Both the position numbers and the translations under genes were made by a program. 64,000 bases of DNA from Tretioscincus oriximinensis (Eukaryota; Chordata; Lepidosauria; Squamata; Gymnophthalmidae): assembly GCA_022410635.1 (NCBI GenBank), contig JAJVDF010000001.1, forward strand, positions 12,944,080 to 13,008,079, given 5' to 3'. A model generated the notes under the pieces. The model searched no databases. It was given only the letters and a program-made list of their open reading frames with translations, and was not told where the DNA came from. Positions 1-11,402 of this stretch are shown here, in pieces; the first letter of the stretch is position 1; the number at the start of each line of letters is the position of its first letter.

Positions 1-920
1 AACTGACCTTCAATTAGATTGTGCTAAATACATTGAAGTGACTTCTTCCAATTTATATGATCAACTACCTACTGGGTACTTTCTTACTTGTGGTCACATG
101 ACTTTTTCTTATGTTCCTGCTCATCTGTTTCATAATTCTGAGTGTTGTCTATCTAAACTGTCTATGATCCTACCCACTAAATATCATTTAATTAATTTGG
201 CACACACACAACAAACGAAGCTTGACACTTAATTCTGATTGTGATCCAACAGTGTCTTTATTGAACAGAGTACAACAATTGTCTCTGGCCATATCCATCA
301 TAGGGACTCCAACTATGGCAGCCAAAAATAGTAAGAATCTGAATGCATTGGCTTGCTGGACTTTGAAGAATATGAATGCAACTTCTCATGCTTTGAGCCT
401 TCTAAATTCTGAACAAAGTGAATTAAGACAAGCTGTNATCCATCACAGAGCTGCTTTGGACTACCTCACGCTGGTTCACAACAAAGGTTGTAACGAAATT
501 GCAGAAATGTGCTGTTTTGATATAGAAGACAATAAGGAAAAATTTAATCAGGAAATTGAAACTGTAAATAATTTGTCAAATGATATCACTGTTGAAACCT
601 CTATTTTAAAAGGGTTCTGGGATTCATTGTGGAGTTGGTTGCCAAATTTGCATTGGTTAAAATTAATTGTACAAATTGTTGTATTTGCAATTGCTATTTC
701 TCTGTTGTTGTGTCTCTGTGTGCAGTGTCTTCCCTTACTCTTCAAGTTGAGGTCAGCCTGTTGTCCAAAATTTAGAACTTCAGATAGGGAACAATTGGCT
801 TATGAGTTGAGAGAGCTTTCTCACATTAAAAAAAAAAAGGAATTGTCGGGGTTAGCCAAATGTGAGATATTAATTGGCATTTATATATTTGATATAAAAT
901 ATACAAGAATTGGTCCCTGA
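1..920 (+). pseudogene. Endogenous retrovirus env remnant (SU end and TM subunit), broken
   Basis: This is the 3' part of a retroviral envelope gene entering from the left edge. Frame 2 (about 2-232) resembles the end of a surface subunit, with a GYFLTCG-like segment; it stops at 230-232. Frame 3 (222-920) carries the transmembrane subunit: a coiled-coil-like heptad stretch, an immunosuppressive-domain-like stretch with a CX6CC cysteine motif (first Cys codon at 489, CC at 510-515), and a hydrophobic anchor around residues 145-173 followed by a short tail. The frame change falls near 210-230. No furin-type cleavage site or clean fusion peptide is visible, and one base (437) is N. The frame runs through the purine tract into the LTR before stopping at 918-920. 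CX6CC marks gamma/alpha-type Env proteins, so a class-I-like ERV is likely. It is non-functional as it stands. Confidence 0.85.
827..843 (+). other. Polypurine tract of the left-edge ERV
   Basis: An A-run followed by GGAAT sits immediately before TGTCGGGG, the start of the LTR. This is the expected place for the plus-strand primer of reverse transcription, between env and the 3' LTR. Confidence 0.65.
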
Positions 921-1590
921 CAGCTCCAGAGAGGCCTGGGTGGAAAATTTTGGAAATTCCCCTCCTCAGGAGGTAAACAAGAGAGACGAATCTCTCTTCC
1001 TGTCCTGAGGACATATTCCATTCAAGGGACCCTCCAAGTCTTAAAGGGCTTAATCACACCTATTGTACTAAAAGGGCAGCCCATTGTTTTCTTAGCCATG
1101 GAAAATGCTAAAGCCATTTAGCCTAATAGTGGCAGAGAGGAAGCCCATTAAGCTCTGTTCCTGAGAAGTGAGTCACAGTTTTCCAGGTCCTGGAAGGTAA
1201 AAGTCTTGCCATGGGTCAAGTAAAGGTCAATCTTGTATAGTGCAAACCATACCATATTTGGCATTTCCTGACACAGGCTGCACCTCCTTCGGAGGAGAGA
1301 AACTCGTCACACAGGTGTCACCACCTGGGCACACCTCCAGTCCGCCCTAAACCACACCTTTGTACAACCCTTTCTGACATCACTAATTTGATCCACGCCT
1401 TCTGATCTGGAGTCAATAAAAACCTCTGCACGAGGGTGTTCTGGAGGTTCCATGACCCGTGGTCCTCCTGGGATTGCCTCACGATCTAAGTTTATGGCTT
1501 CTGTGTGAATTACTTTACACGTGACTGTATCCTGATGATCCAGCTGCCTTCGATGAGCTGGCACCTAATAACGTGGTAGCAAAACCCTGT
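844..1590 (+). mobile_element. 3' LTR of the left-edge ERV (LTR family A, copy 1)
   Basis: The LTR begins with TGTCGGGG directly after the purine tract. A poly(A) signal AATAAA lies at 1415-1420, followed by a U5-like stretch. The sequence around the signal (CACGCCTTCTGAT, GTCAATAAAA, TCTGGAGG, TTCCAT) matches the LTR at 60129-61003 in the same order, and the first 100 bases also align. The 3' boundary is uncertain by about 20 bases because no target duplication can be read with only one flank present. Confidence 0.75.
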
Positions 1591-2924
1591 TAGGCTGTCA
1601 CTCAAAAAAGGTTAAATTGTGTGTGCCAATACAGTTTTATACAGAAAGGATTTTTCTTCTTATGGCATCTCCATGAGACCTACTGTCAACCAAAGTAAAC
1701 ACCTGGTCTAGAAAGCCAAATAATCTGATTTAATCCTGTTTTGTTTTCAGTAATATGAAACTGGTTGGCTTATTGCCAATTCAGGGATAGTGTATATTTA
1801 CTAAGGCTCCTGGACTAAGGCTTCTGTCCTTACAATTGAGCAAAACAGAAATTTCTGTGATCTGGACACTTGAAAACAGGTTTTTTTAAAAACAGTATTC
1901 ATGTTTCTAATATAGATGTTATGTTTTACTAAAAAGATTTCTATACTTCTGCTCATGAGGGGGGAAATAATAATTAAAAAATTAAAAGTGATAGGGAATG
2001 TCTTATTACAAAAGTGAATTATCTGTAGGATTTAGAGGTGTAATAGCAGCTGTGCCATAAAGTGTAAAGGTAGGAACATTATGAAGGGTAGGCATCACCA
2101 CCAATAAGGCCTGGCTATGGGTAGCTGCAAGTTGAATTATTTGAGGTAACCATTCTTGGATCATCTTGGTCATTTTACATGGGAAGCCAACTAGAAACAT
2201 ACTCTGATCCTCAGTTGTAATCACAACCAACACAAGCACATTTTTCACTTGAGGAAAAAAAACAGCAGGAAAGAAATCAGAGAACTAATAATTGAAGAAC
2301 AGAAAGGACAGAAAACTACAGTGTTGCTACTAGCATAAGAGCCTGCGCTTAAAGGTATGGAAATTCTATGGGCGTAGCATTAGAGTTTTTATCTTGGCTT
2401 CACCATTGTGATCCAATGGAGGAAAAATATGACAATGGGTTGGACTTATGATCCATCCAGCTTCCTTAACACCTTCTATCTAAATTATTTTTGACTCTTT
2501 CAACACCAAGCCTTATTCTGAACTGTATCACAGAATAGAGCTCTATCATCAGCATGCAAGTATTGATTTGAGGACTGCCGTAGTCTGCACTAGCACTCAG
2601 ATGGTAGGCTCCTCTTCTGAGATATAGTCCAGAATAAGATTCAGTATGGAAAGAGTCTTAATATCCCACTCTGTCTTTTTAGTATTAGAAGCATGTGGAC
2701 AACAAGGATATTATGAGCAAATTTGTACCAAATTTCATGTCAAACCAAGTATTGCTATAAGAGTCAAAGAAGTTGAAATATCAAGAAAATTATTGCATTT
2801 ATTTACTTAGTCTGAAATTTGAGCCTTACACAAAAGATTGTGTAGGGTCAATTGGGATCTGGCAAGTTAGAGAAAAATTATAGATATGGATATAAACAGG
2901 CCAAGCCGAAGTGGTTTATTAATT
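1591..2924. other. No recognised feature except a short unassigned ORF
   Basis: This stretch is AT-rich and non-repetitive to the eye. The only notable content is an 80-codon minus-strand frame at 2006-2248, ending in two consecutive stop codons and preceded by a pyrimidine-rich AG. It resembles no family I know. It may be chance. Confidence 0.4.
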
Positions 2925-3745
2925 GCAAGTTTATTTATTTGCATTTCTATACCACCCAATATCTGAAGGTCTCAGAGTGATATAGGCCATTTTATATCAT
3001 AATTCATATACTAGGTTTTGATTTAACGAGAGGCCAATTCTTGTGTTGATTTCTGGAGTTGCTGAAAATATTGGGTCATGTTAACCTCTGCTGCGAGATC
3101 AATCTTTAACCTCATAGCAAATAGTGATTATTTACATGGCTTCTGTTTGAANAGGCCTCTGTGTGAGTTAGGAAGATCCAATGTGATTTAAGGGTAGTTG
3201 CTAATAATTAATAATGTTGTATACCTTATGATACCTGTAATATTGCTGCATCTGCATTTAAAATTGTATAAAAGAAAAATTATTATGAATAGAAAACACA
3301 CAGCAGGGAGGGAAAACAGAGATGGCTGTGTCATGTATGCATACTAATAAACCATGTTTGTTTGAGAAAATAACTTTGCTTCTGTCCCAATTTTTTCCCA
3401 CTACAATAAAAACAGAATTAACCTATTAAAAAAACAAAAGTACTGTAAAGTAGGGAAGAGCTGTTTTTTCAGCCAAAGGCTAGGTAAAGAGGTGTATCTT
3501 TAGTGATTTTATGAATGGATGAGTGATGGTGATTTATGCACCTCCAGGGGGAGACTAATCCAGGAGGAAGGCCTTATCACAGGTTCCCAGTTTCTTTGCT
3601 ACCAAGAGTGGTAGCACAATCAGGAAGATCTTAAGGCATAGGCAGGTTGATAGGGGAGAAGGCATTCATTTAAATATTTGATCCCCAATTATTTAAGACC
3701 TTACAAGTTAAAGGTAATANCTTGAATTGNGCTCAATAGCAAATT
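2925..3745 (-). mobile_element. L2 LINE 3' end, minus strand, split by an insertion
   Basis: The segment 2925-2979 matches the reverse complement of the L2 3' tail (TTTATTTATT, then TCTGAAGGTCTCAG), and 3406-3745 continues it into the C-terminal coding part. The reference is the L2 at 62557-63050 in this window: the blocks TTCAGCCAAAGGC, GCACCTC-GGGGGAGA, AAGGCC, GATCTTAAGGCA, ATTTAAGACCTTACAAGTTAAAG and CTTGAATTG recur in the same order. The copy is diverged and lacks an open frame. Confidence 0.75.
2980..3405 (+). mobile_element. LTR-like block inserted in the L2 copy
   Basis: About 425 bases interrupt the L2 copy between its 3' tail and coding end. The right end reads like R/U5: AATAAACC near 3346, a T-rich stretch, then CCCACTACA. 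The left end begins near TGATATAGG, so a TG...CA layout is possible. Because L2 resumes on the other side, an insertion is well supported; calling it a solo LTR is inference. No clean target duplication was found. Confidence 0.45.
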
Positions 3746-4694
3746 TCTCTATGAGATTTGAAACAGAAAGTTATGCTGAGATCAAGGCAAGTTGGCAGAT
3801 GCTTTAAAACACACTGCCAGTTGTCAGATTCTGCAGTTTCTTGCTCTGATAATTCAAGAACTAAGTAGTACATCAAAGCAAATGTGATTTTTTTCATTGA
3901 ATCCAGTATAGCAATAATGGCATGACACATCCTGTGTAAACTTGCCTGCTAAAGGGGGGAAAATTGGAAAACAAGTCTCACTTTGAAGCCTATATGTTGA
4001 CTGGTGTACTAGTCCAAACTTTTTATTCTCATCTTTATTTATAATAAAAGATAGAGATAAAGTAGCAGAAAGTAAATTCAAATACAACTTTATGCATAGC
4101 AGGTGTGGAATATAAATGATTAGTTTTAAAAGCTCTTGTGTGTGTTTCCTTTTTCTCTGAAAGGCTCAGGGCAGATACAAAGTGATTAACTATTGGTCCA
4201 TTTTCAAACCTCTCCCTTGTTGCAAGAATATCAGCTTACCGTCTATGTCTTGAATGCAAAAGTCATATTAATTTTAAGCTCCATTAGCTCCAAGAGGCAA
4301 AAGAAAGATGTTCATCAAATGGGAAAGGACTAAATTAGAAGGGATTTTTTCTTAATTTCAAGGTTCAGGAAAATAGCACAAATAATGGCATTCTTTGTTT
4401 TGTTTAGGGAAAAAGCTCACTCTCAACACTCTATATTTTGTCCTTGTAAGTTTCAGTTCATTTATATCATTGTTGAGTCTAAAATTTCTTCAAGATCAAG
4501 GCTGTAAACTACATAAGAAACACTTCTTTCCTTAGGAGAAAGGAAATTGGAAGATAAATACAGACCTAGTATAGTATAATAGTCTGTTAATTAATAATGA
4601 TGAATTATATAAAGCAAGCTTGAGTTGATGGTTACTAATTGATAAATGGTTTTTAGCATTTCAGGGAAACTAAAGATTTTTTCCTTAAAAAGCA
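3746..4694. other. No recognised feature
   Basis: AT-rich sequence without convincing coding frames or repeats. Frames at 3733-4087 on the minus strand are short and partly overlap the L2 remnant. Confidence 0.4.
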
Positions 4695-4765
4695 TTATTG
4701 TTCAGATGTGTCCCACTCTTTGTGAACCCATGGAGTACAGTATGCCAGCCCCTTCTGTTTTAGGA
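4695..4765 (-). mobile_element. BovB-type 3' tail (LINE or BovB-tailed SINE), minus strand
   Basis: The segment around TGTCCCACTCTTTGTGAACC followed by CATGGA is the reverse complement of the conserved 3' end shared by BovB/RTE LINEs and the SINEs they mobilise. It is short and diverged, so LINE and SINE cannot be separated. Confidence 0.6.
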
Positions 4766-5334
4766 TTACCGTACCTCTCAGAATGACCAGGTCACTCCTA
4801 GGTATCGAGGCATGATAAACCACCTGGGAATATTTCTCAAACCAGGGTATCCAATTTTTACCTATCTTTTAAAGTTCATGGTCTTTTGGGCTTCTCTCTC
4901 TTACATCTCATTGCTTTATGTAAGCACTGATGCTCACATGCTTGTTTACAACCCATGCCAAGTGAGGGCAAGAAGATAGCACTTGGCTGGAGCCAAGATG
5001 GACCAGTGCTTTTCCCCTCGTCATCCTAGACGGCCAAGCAACATCTCTGCTCACTGTGCTCACTGATGTTCCTGGGATTTACCTGTGATACTGCCATGAT
5101 CACACTGGACTGGTAAGAGCCAGAAGGAAGGGAAGAGAAAGAGAGATGTAGGATAGTTTAAAAATCATGGGCCTATTTGGGCAGGAAATAGCATACCTTT
5201 GATGGCCTGGGGATGTAGCATGACCTAAGGTGGGAGGGGCAGAGGGCTTCTGGATTTTGAATTGCAAAATGTAGCAACCATAGTCAGAAGGCAATCTTCC
5301 ATTGCCTTCCAAAATTTAGTCAAGCTCATGTGTA
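4766..5334. other. No recognised feature
   Basis: Sequence between two BovB-like fragments. It does not itself match BovB by eye, and no coding frame is convincing. Confidence 0.35.
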
Positions 5335-5570
5335 TTGCTTCTCTGACACTATCGATCCATTAAATTTTCAACTGTTTCCTTCTTCTTCAAAGTTCAATCT
5401 TTCCCAGCATCAGGGTCTTCTGCAATGAGTCCTGACTAAAGTATTTGACATTCAGCTTTGTCCTTCCAATCAGCAGTCAGGGTTGATTTCTTGTTGACAG
5501 ATTTGTTTTCCTTTCTGTTTTTTTTGTAGTCCTCCTGAATACATCATGTTCAACAATTCAGTTTCTTGGT
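5335..5570 (-). mobile_element. BovB/RTE LINE fragment, minus strand
   Basis: Antisense blocks typical of the BovB ORF2 C-terminal region appear in order: CAGCATCAGGGTCTTCTGCA then ATGAGTC, AAAGTATTTGACATTCAGC, GTCCTTCCAATCAGCAGTCA and GGTTGATTTC. The frame is destroyed. It may belong to the same ancient copy as the tail at 4695-4765, with unrelated sequence between. Confidence 0.65.
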
Positions 5571-6235
5571 CCTTAAGGTTAAGTCATCAGTGCTATTAAA
5601 GAGAAAATAAACACATTATTTATATAATTCATGTTGGAGACTCTCTAATTGGCAGTAAATATGCTTAAGTCATTTGCTCTTTTATCGCACTGCTTATATG
5701 CACTGGAAAAAATGTGTAAAGATGGGGAAAAAACCAAGGCTATAATTTGACGTTTCAAACTTCACAGATTGACCTAAAATCCTGGATTTACATTGCAATC
5801 TTCCCACCTTTTTTCTGACTGTCTAAACATTTTCTTTAAACTACTGTCTTATTTTTCCAGAATATAAACATTCTCTTGCTAGATAAAAAATAAATTGGGC
5901 AAAGCATTGATTATTGTGGCCAGGCTTTATTAAGATAATACTACAGCTATCTGGATGTTCTGAGTTAATTCACGCTTATATGTTATGATATGACATGTGT
6001 AGATCAGAGCATTCAAAAACCTGGGAAAAAGTTTCCATAAACTATTTGTTTTCACAAGAGCAGAATATGATCATGGATAAATTAAGAAATAATGAACAAT
6101 GCAAATAAGGATATATCTATAAAAGTGATAAAGAGGCATTATAAAGTCACCAATAAAAGCAGAAAAATATTGTAAATTATTGTGCGTACCTTATTTTTTA
6201 AAATTATTTAGCAATTTGATTTTGATGTTCTTCAG
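5571..6235. other. No recognised feature
   Basis: AT-rich sequence; nothing recognised. Confidence 0.35.
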
Positions 6236-6504
6236 TAAAGCAGGAAGAAAAGGAGAATAGATTGTTTAGAAGAAATTTGTGGGCCATTGTCTGCATGGGA
6301 ATGCTGTATTATATGGGCTGCAGCTTGTTCCAGAAGGATCGTTCTTATTGTTATGTTCACCATCCTAAGGCAAATGAAATGACATTGCCAGATTCTGCAG
6401 ACAGTCCTAGTGATGAAGTAGATGAAGTTGCCGACTGCCCCATCATCAAGCTTTGGCAGATTTGTGATGGGTGCCTCCCAGCAGAAACGAAGGCCTGCCA
6501 TTAA
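6236..6504 (+). CDS. Unassigned open frame, possible terminal exon or pseudogene
   Basis: An AG acceptor with the pyrimidine-rich lead TTTTGATGTTCTTCAG ends at 6235. From there a frame stays open for about 88 codons to TAA at 6502-6504. The translation begins near KQEEKENRLFRRN, has a hydrophobic stretch (WAIVCMGMLYYMGCSLF), then an acidic run and several cysteines near the end. I recognise no family. A minus-strand frame covers almost the same bases, so the opening could be accidental. It could be a last exon, a retropseudogene piece or chance. Confidence 0.2.
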
Positions 6505-7132
6505 AGTTTAAATAATATAAAAAGATCAATAATTTCAATATGGAATAGTGAAGGAATTGGTGTGGTTGACATTAAAAGTAAGAATCAAACCTTTAATAGA
6601 AGCTATTCCAAGAATTAATTTCTCTAGATTACCAATAGATAACATTGTCTTGGTTGAATAGATCCTAAACCCATTGGATTACTAAAACACAATATCAAAA
6701 TCTGCATCTTTTATTATTTAAATTCAGGCATGTCACTGAGGCAATGACAATGGGTTTACAAGAGATAGGATGTTGATTTCTTTCAACTCCTTTTCTTCTT
6801 TCTTTTTCTTTTAACTTGAGGATTTCTACTGTTATCTCTCTCCATCTACCCATCAATCCTAGAGATGCACTAACAATGGTCTATCCCAGTTGAAACTGCC
6901 CCCTCCTTTTAGCCATGGCTGCATTCACACACCTAAGTTTTAGTTCAGTTCCACTTCACTTTCAGCATGCAATCATGCATTAGCAATATAGGAGTGAGAA
7001 CACCTACTCATGGATTTACCAAATACGTGGAGTAATTTTTCGATTTGGGCGTTTCCTGCATATGCTAGGGCCTATTAATCATCTAGCCAAAGAGATATTT
7101 AAGCAGCAAGTGACAGAAATCACAAAATGACA
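6505..7132. other. No recognised feature
   Basis: Nothing recognised between the unassigned frame and the 3' end of the CR1 element. Confidence 0.35.
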
Positions 7133-9390
7133 TTAAGAACATAAGAAGAGCCTTACTGGATCAGGCCAGAGCCCATCTAGTCCAGCATTCTGTGTCACAC
7201 AGAGGCCCACCAGATGCACCTAGGCAGTCTGAACAGAGGAAAGCAAAATATGCTCCTGTTTATGACTCCTTGCAAATGGTATTTCAGGCGTCCTGCCTGT
7301 TGCTCCATCCTGGAGGTAACATCCAGACATCCATTCTAGTATCCATTTATACCCTTGGTGTCCATGAACCTGTCTTGAAACTATCCAAGCTGTTAGCTAC
7401 TACTACCTCTTCAGGAAGTAAATTCCACAGGCCGATGACCCTTTGGGTGAAAATATATTTTTCTTTGTCTGTTCTCACTTTTCTACCCAACAGTTTCAAG
7501 GAGTGCCCTCTGGTCCTTGTGTTGTGTGATAGAGAAAACATTTTTCTCTATTCACCCTGTCTATCCCATGCATGATTTTGTACACTTCAATCAGATCACC
7601 TCTCAGACGTCGCCTTTCAAGGCTGAAGAGTCCCAGACGTTGCAGCCTGACTTCGTAAGGGAGGTGCTCCAGACCCTTGATCATTTTTGTTGCCCTTTTC
7701 TGCATCTTCTCCAGTTCCAAAATATCCCTCTTGAAATGTGGTGACCAGAGTTGAACACAGTATTCCAAATGTGGCCTCACCACAGATTTATAAAGAGGCA
7801 AAACAACATTTGCTGACTTGTTTTCGATTCCTTTCCTAATTATCCCCAACATGGAATATGCCTTTTTTGCTGCTGCTGCACACTGGGTTAACATTTTCAT
7901 TGAATTGTCCACCAACACCCCAAGATCCTTTCCTTGCTCGGTCACAGAAAGCTTGGTTCCCATCAAGTGGTAGGAGTAGTTGGGGTTCTTTGCTCCAATG
8001 TGCATGACCTTGCACTTGCTTAAATTGAAGTGCATTTGCCACTTTGATGCCCACTCACCCAATTTCAATAAATCACTCTGGAGTGCCTTACAATCATTTT
8101 CAGTTTTCACTACCCTGGACAGTTTAGTGTCGTCAGCAAACTTGGCTACTTCACTATATACCTCGGCATCCAGATCATTTATAAATATATTGAAAAGCAA
8201 GGGTCCCAATATAGATCCCTGGGTTACCCCATTTCTTACCTCTTTCCACTCAGAGAACTGTCCATTTAATACTACCCTCTGTTTTCTATCTTTTAGCCAG
8301 TTTCCAACCAGGACAAAGGCTGTCCTCTTATACCATGAGTATGGAGCTTTTTTAGAAGCCTTTGATGAGGGACTTTATCAAAAGCCTTCTGAAAATCTAG
8401 ATAGACAATATCAACTGGATCCGCGTTATCTACATGTTTGTTAACACTCTCAAAGATTTCTAGCAAGTTGGTAAGGCATGATTTACCTTTGCTGAAGCCA
8501 TGCTGAGTTTCATTCAGCAATGCGTGCTTCTCCATGTCTTTAGTAATTTTGTCCTTAATTATGGTTTCCAATACTTTACCTGGAATTGATGTTAAACTGA
8601 CGGGTCTATAATTTCTGGGATTACCCCGAGATCCTTTTTTGAAGATTGGTGTTACATTAGCTACCTTCCAATCTACTGGTACTTTGCCTGATCTTAAGGA
8701 AAGATTAAATATTTTGGTTAGAAGTTCAGCAATTTCGCATTTGAGTTCTTTAAGAATTTTTGGGTGAATGCTGTCTGGCCCTGGGGATGTTCAGCTTATT
8801 AAGGCTAGCAAGGACCTCCTCCCTTGTTATCTCTATCCAGTTTAATTCCTCTGGTGTTCTTTCTGAGAAAACTAAATCTGTTGCGGGTAAATTCCCTCTG
8901 TCTTCTTCAGTGAAAACTGAAGCAAAAAATTCATTTAACCTCTCTGCAATTTCCACGTCCTCCTTGATTATGCCCTTTTGTCCATTGCTGTCGAGTGGTC
9001 NGACTGCTTTCCTGGTAGGATTCTTATTTCTGATATATTTGAAAAAGTCCTTATTATTCCTTTTAATATTCTTTGTAATGTGTTCCTCAAAGTTTTTCTT
9101 CGCATCCCTGACTACCACCTTGCATTTGTTTTGCCACAGTTTGTGTCCCTTCTGTTCTCCTCACTAGGATAAGCCTTCCACTTTTTAAATGAGTTTCTCT
9201 TCATTCTAATTACTTCCTTAACTGCAGAGGTAAACCATACAGGTGTCTTCTTGGACTTGGCAGAACCCTTTCTTCTCTTGGGAATGCATTTTATTTGAAC
9301 TTCCAATATTGTATTTACAAACAATTTCCACGCTTTTTGAAGGGACTGGACTTTTCTCACTTTCCCTTTTAATTTTTTTTTTTACCATTT
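7133..9390 (-). mobile_element. CR1 LINE, 5'-truncated, minus strand
   Basis: A long copy of a chicken-repeat-1 type non-LTR retrotransposon. The 3' UTR lies at the left (AAGAACATAAGAAGAGCC, GGATCAGGCCAG, CCCATCTAGTCCAGCAT), followed by ORF2 read right to left. Coding pieces lie at 9360-9112, 9118-8750, 8571-8293 and 8209-7496 in changing frames, so the ORF is broken. These cover the linker after the endonuclease, the RT fingers and palm (the FADD catalytic box at 8140-8129) and the thumb/C-terminus with the conserved RPHLEYCVQ and GLFSLERRRLRGD motifs. The 5' endonuclease is absent, as is usual for truncated CR1. The 3' UTR matches the copies at 24905 and 44932. Confidence 0.93.
7496..8209 (-). 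pseudogene. CR1 ORF2 reverse transcriptase C-terminal half
   Basis: A 237-codon open piece of CR1 ORF2. It starts in the RT palm just after the VPQG region (MGPLLFNIFINDLD), carries the FADDTK catalytic box at residues 24-29, then the DLGVLVD motif, RPHLEYCVQ, and the GLEHLPYEVRLQRLG/LFSLERRRLRGDLIE end typical of CR1. The N-terminal RT and endonuclease pieces lie upstream in other frames, so this is the longest surviving segment of a dead copy. Confidence 0.9.
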
Positions 9391-11317
9391 TCCTCATTTT
9401 GGGAAAATTTCTTCTGTGAAAGTTGAAAGTCTCTAATATAAAGTCATTAAAATAGGTAGCACATTCAAAATCTATTTTCCATCTTGAAAGATACCTAATT
9501 GAAAAATGCCTCGCTAGCTAAGGCAAACATTTATATACGCACATTTTGAACTTATTGACTTGATGGTGAAATATGGAAGATATCACCAGGTACCTTATGA
9601 AGAAAGACTGTGTGTCTGCGTTGTAGAAATGGTTGGAGACCCACATCATATCCTGCTTAGCTGTCCCTTGTACTCTTCAATAAGAAAAAAACATGTCTAA
9701 GATTTTTATTACAAAGGAGGTCCCACAGGACTGCAGAACTTCACTTGAATTATCTTCTGATGGGAGAAAAAATCCAGGTGACACACTGGGTTGACTTGTT
9801 TCTTACTAAGGCTACTTGACTTATGAATTTATTCATTGAATGGGGATGTTCTGTAAGCGAGATGTGGGAAAATAACAATATTAATTTTCTCTTTTGTTTT
9901 AATCAAGATTTGTACTTATTATGGTCAAATGTTTTTATCTTTTGTAAATTTGATGTGGTCAGTTGACTAATCATTAAACTATTCATTCATCGGCAAAATG
10001 ATAGATTATTCTCTTGCAATATTATCCAATCCAAAAATAAATGTTATGTTGAAAAAAGGCAAAAGCATACTGTCGCTTTATCATTGTGTTTTCTCATTCT
10101 CAAAGTGGACGGAAGCAGGATTAAAGTTTGGGTGTGAACACAACTCAGTAGGTTATTTTTAATTTGTTTTTACTGATAACTTGTCATTCAACCTTTCAAT
10201 ATAGGACAGGATAAAAATACAAACAAATAATACACCAAGTCCTCTACTCTCATTTGCACGACAGATGCCAAAATAGTGTTTCAGTTGAAATGCATGGCTG
10301 TGCTGTCATTTGCAATCAAGATTAAACAATTGTTTATTAACAAGTACAGGTTTTATCCATATGGAACAATCAACTATCTGGCAATTTGACTACTATTTGG
10401 GCTCAAGAAATATCTGATTGCTGAAACATCAGAACAAATAGGATGGAGTGAAATGAATGACAGTCATCTATGTCTGTGTCAGCTGCTCATAGCTTTTACT
10501 GAAGCAAAGTGTTAATGGGTGCAAATCTAAGCTGTTGGGCCTACATTGAAAAGCCTACAAATAATCAAAAGAAGCTGCAATTTGCTTTGCTTTTATTTTT
10601 AGTAAATTCTGATTTGGAATGTTTGTGGTTTCTGTTAATAAAATGTCATCTATATGGTTAGCACAAACCAAATCGATAATTCCATTAGAAAATATATTTA
10701 GATACAAACATGGGCCCCGTTTAAGAAAAAATTCACCCATTTGCATTTCATAAATTTAGAAACAGAAAGGCTTCAGTATCTTCCATTCAGGGAAAGGCTG
10801 TGTTTCTGAAACCCTTGAAATTAAAGATATAGACCATATACCATCAATTTGTAACTTGTTACATTTAAATGCCTTCATTTCAGAAAAAGGAGAAATAGAA
10901 ACTTCCGGGACCCAAATGTCTTCTCCCTTGCAGAGATCTATACAATACTAAAGAAGTTGCACTTTTCCTCTCAAATGACTCAAAGCCCCCAAAATCAGAA
11001 AACATTATTTTTCTTCACAAAGCCTTCCCAAATCAGAAAACTTCATCTCAAATAGATTGGAGTGCACAATCAATGAATCAAATGAATCAAAACACAATCA
11101 AGTCTATTGTTGCAAAAATACAACAGGTTCTAAAAACTGTTCTTTGAAATGTCTTTCACTTTTTGTGAACCATTAAAATACAAAATGTGGAGGGAAGGAA
11201 GGGTGTCATAATTATATACAATCATTTACAAATCAGTCGTCACTGTTAAAAAAAACCTTTACCTACTTTTCTTCCTTCATCCCACCCCTACATCTCTCCC
11301 TTCTTTCAGCCATTGTT
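9391..11317. other. No recognised feature
   Basis: AT-rich intergenic or intronic sequence. No motif-bearing frame or repeat head was recognised over 1.9 kb. Confidence 0.35.
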
Positions 11318-11402
11318 TAAATATGTTATTCTGTTTTCACTGTTAAAGGTCCTGAGACCTTTGGGTATAGGGCAATAGATAAATGTAAATAAATAAATAA
11401 AT
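11318..11402 (+). mobile_element. L2 LINE 3' tail
   Basis: The segment reads CACTGTTAAAGG, CCTGAGACCTTTGGGTATAG, then an AAATA-type simple tail. This is the same 3' end as the long L2 at 27430-29966, severely 5'-truncated. Confidence 0.75.

Noticed and set aside
222..920. A functional host-domesticated envelope (syncytin-like) gene
   Set aside because: The surface-subunit frame and the TM frame are out of register, no cleavage site is visible, and the 3' end runs into the LTR. It is a remnant.
1574..1594. A primer-binding site right after LTR copy 1
   Set aside because: TGGTAGCAAAACCC starts with TGG, but env precedes this LTR, so a primer site is not expected and no tRNA match could be established.
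7192..7575. 127-codon plus-strand frame
   Set aside because: It is the antisense shadow of the CR1 element on the minus strand.
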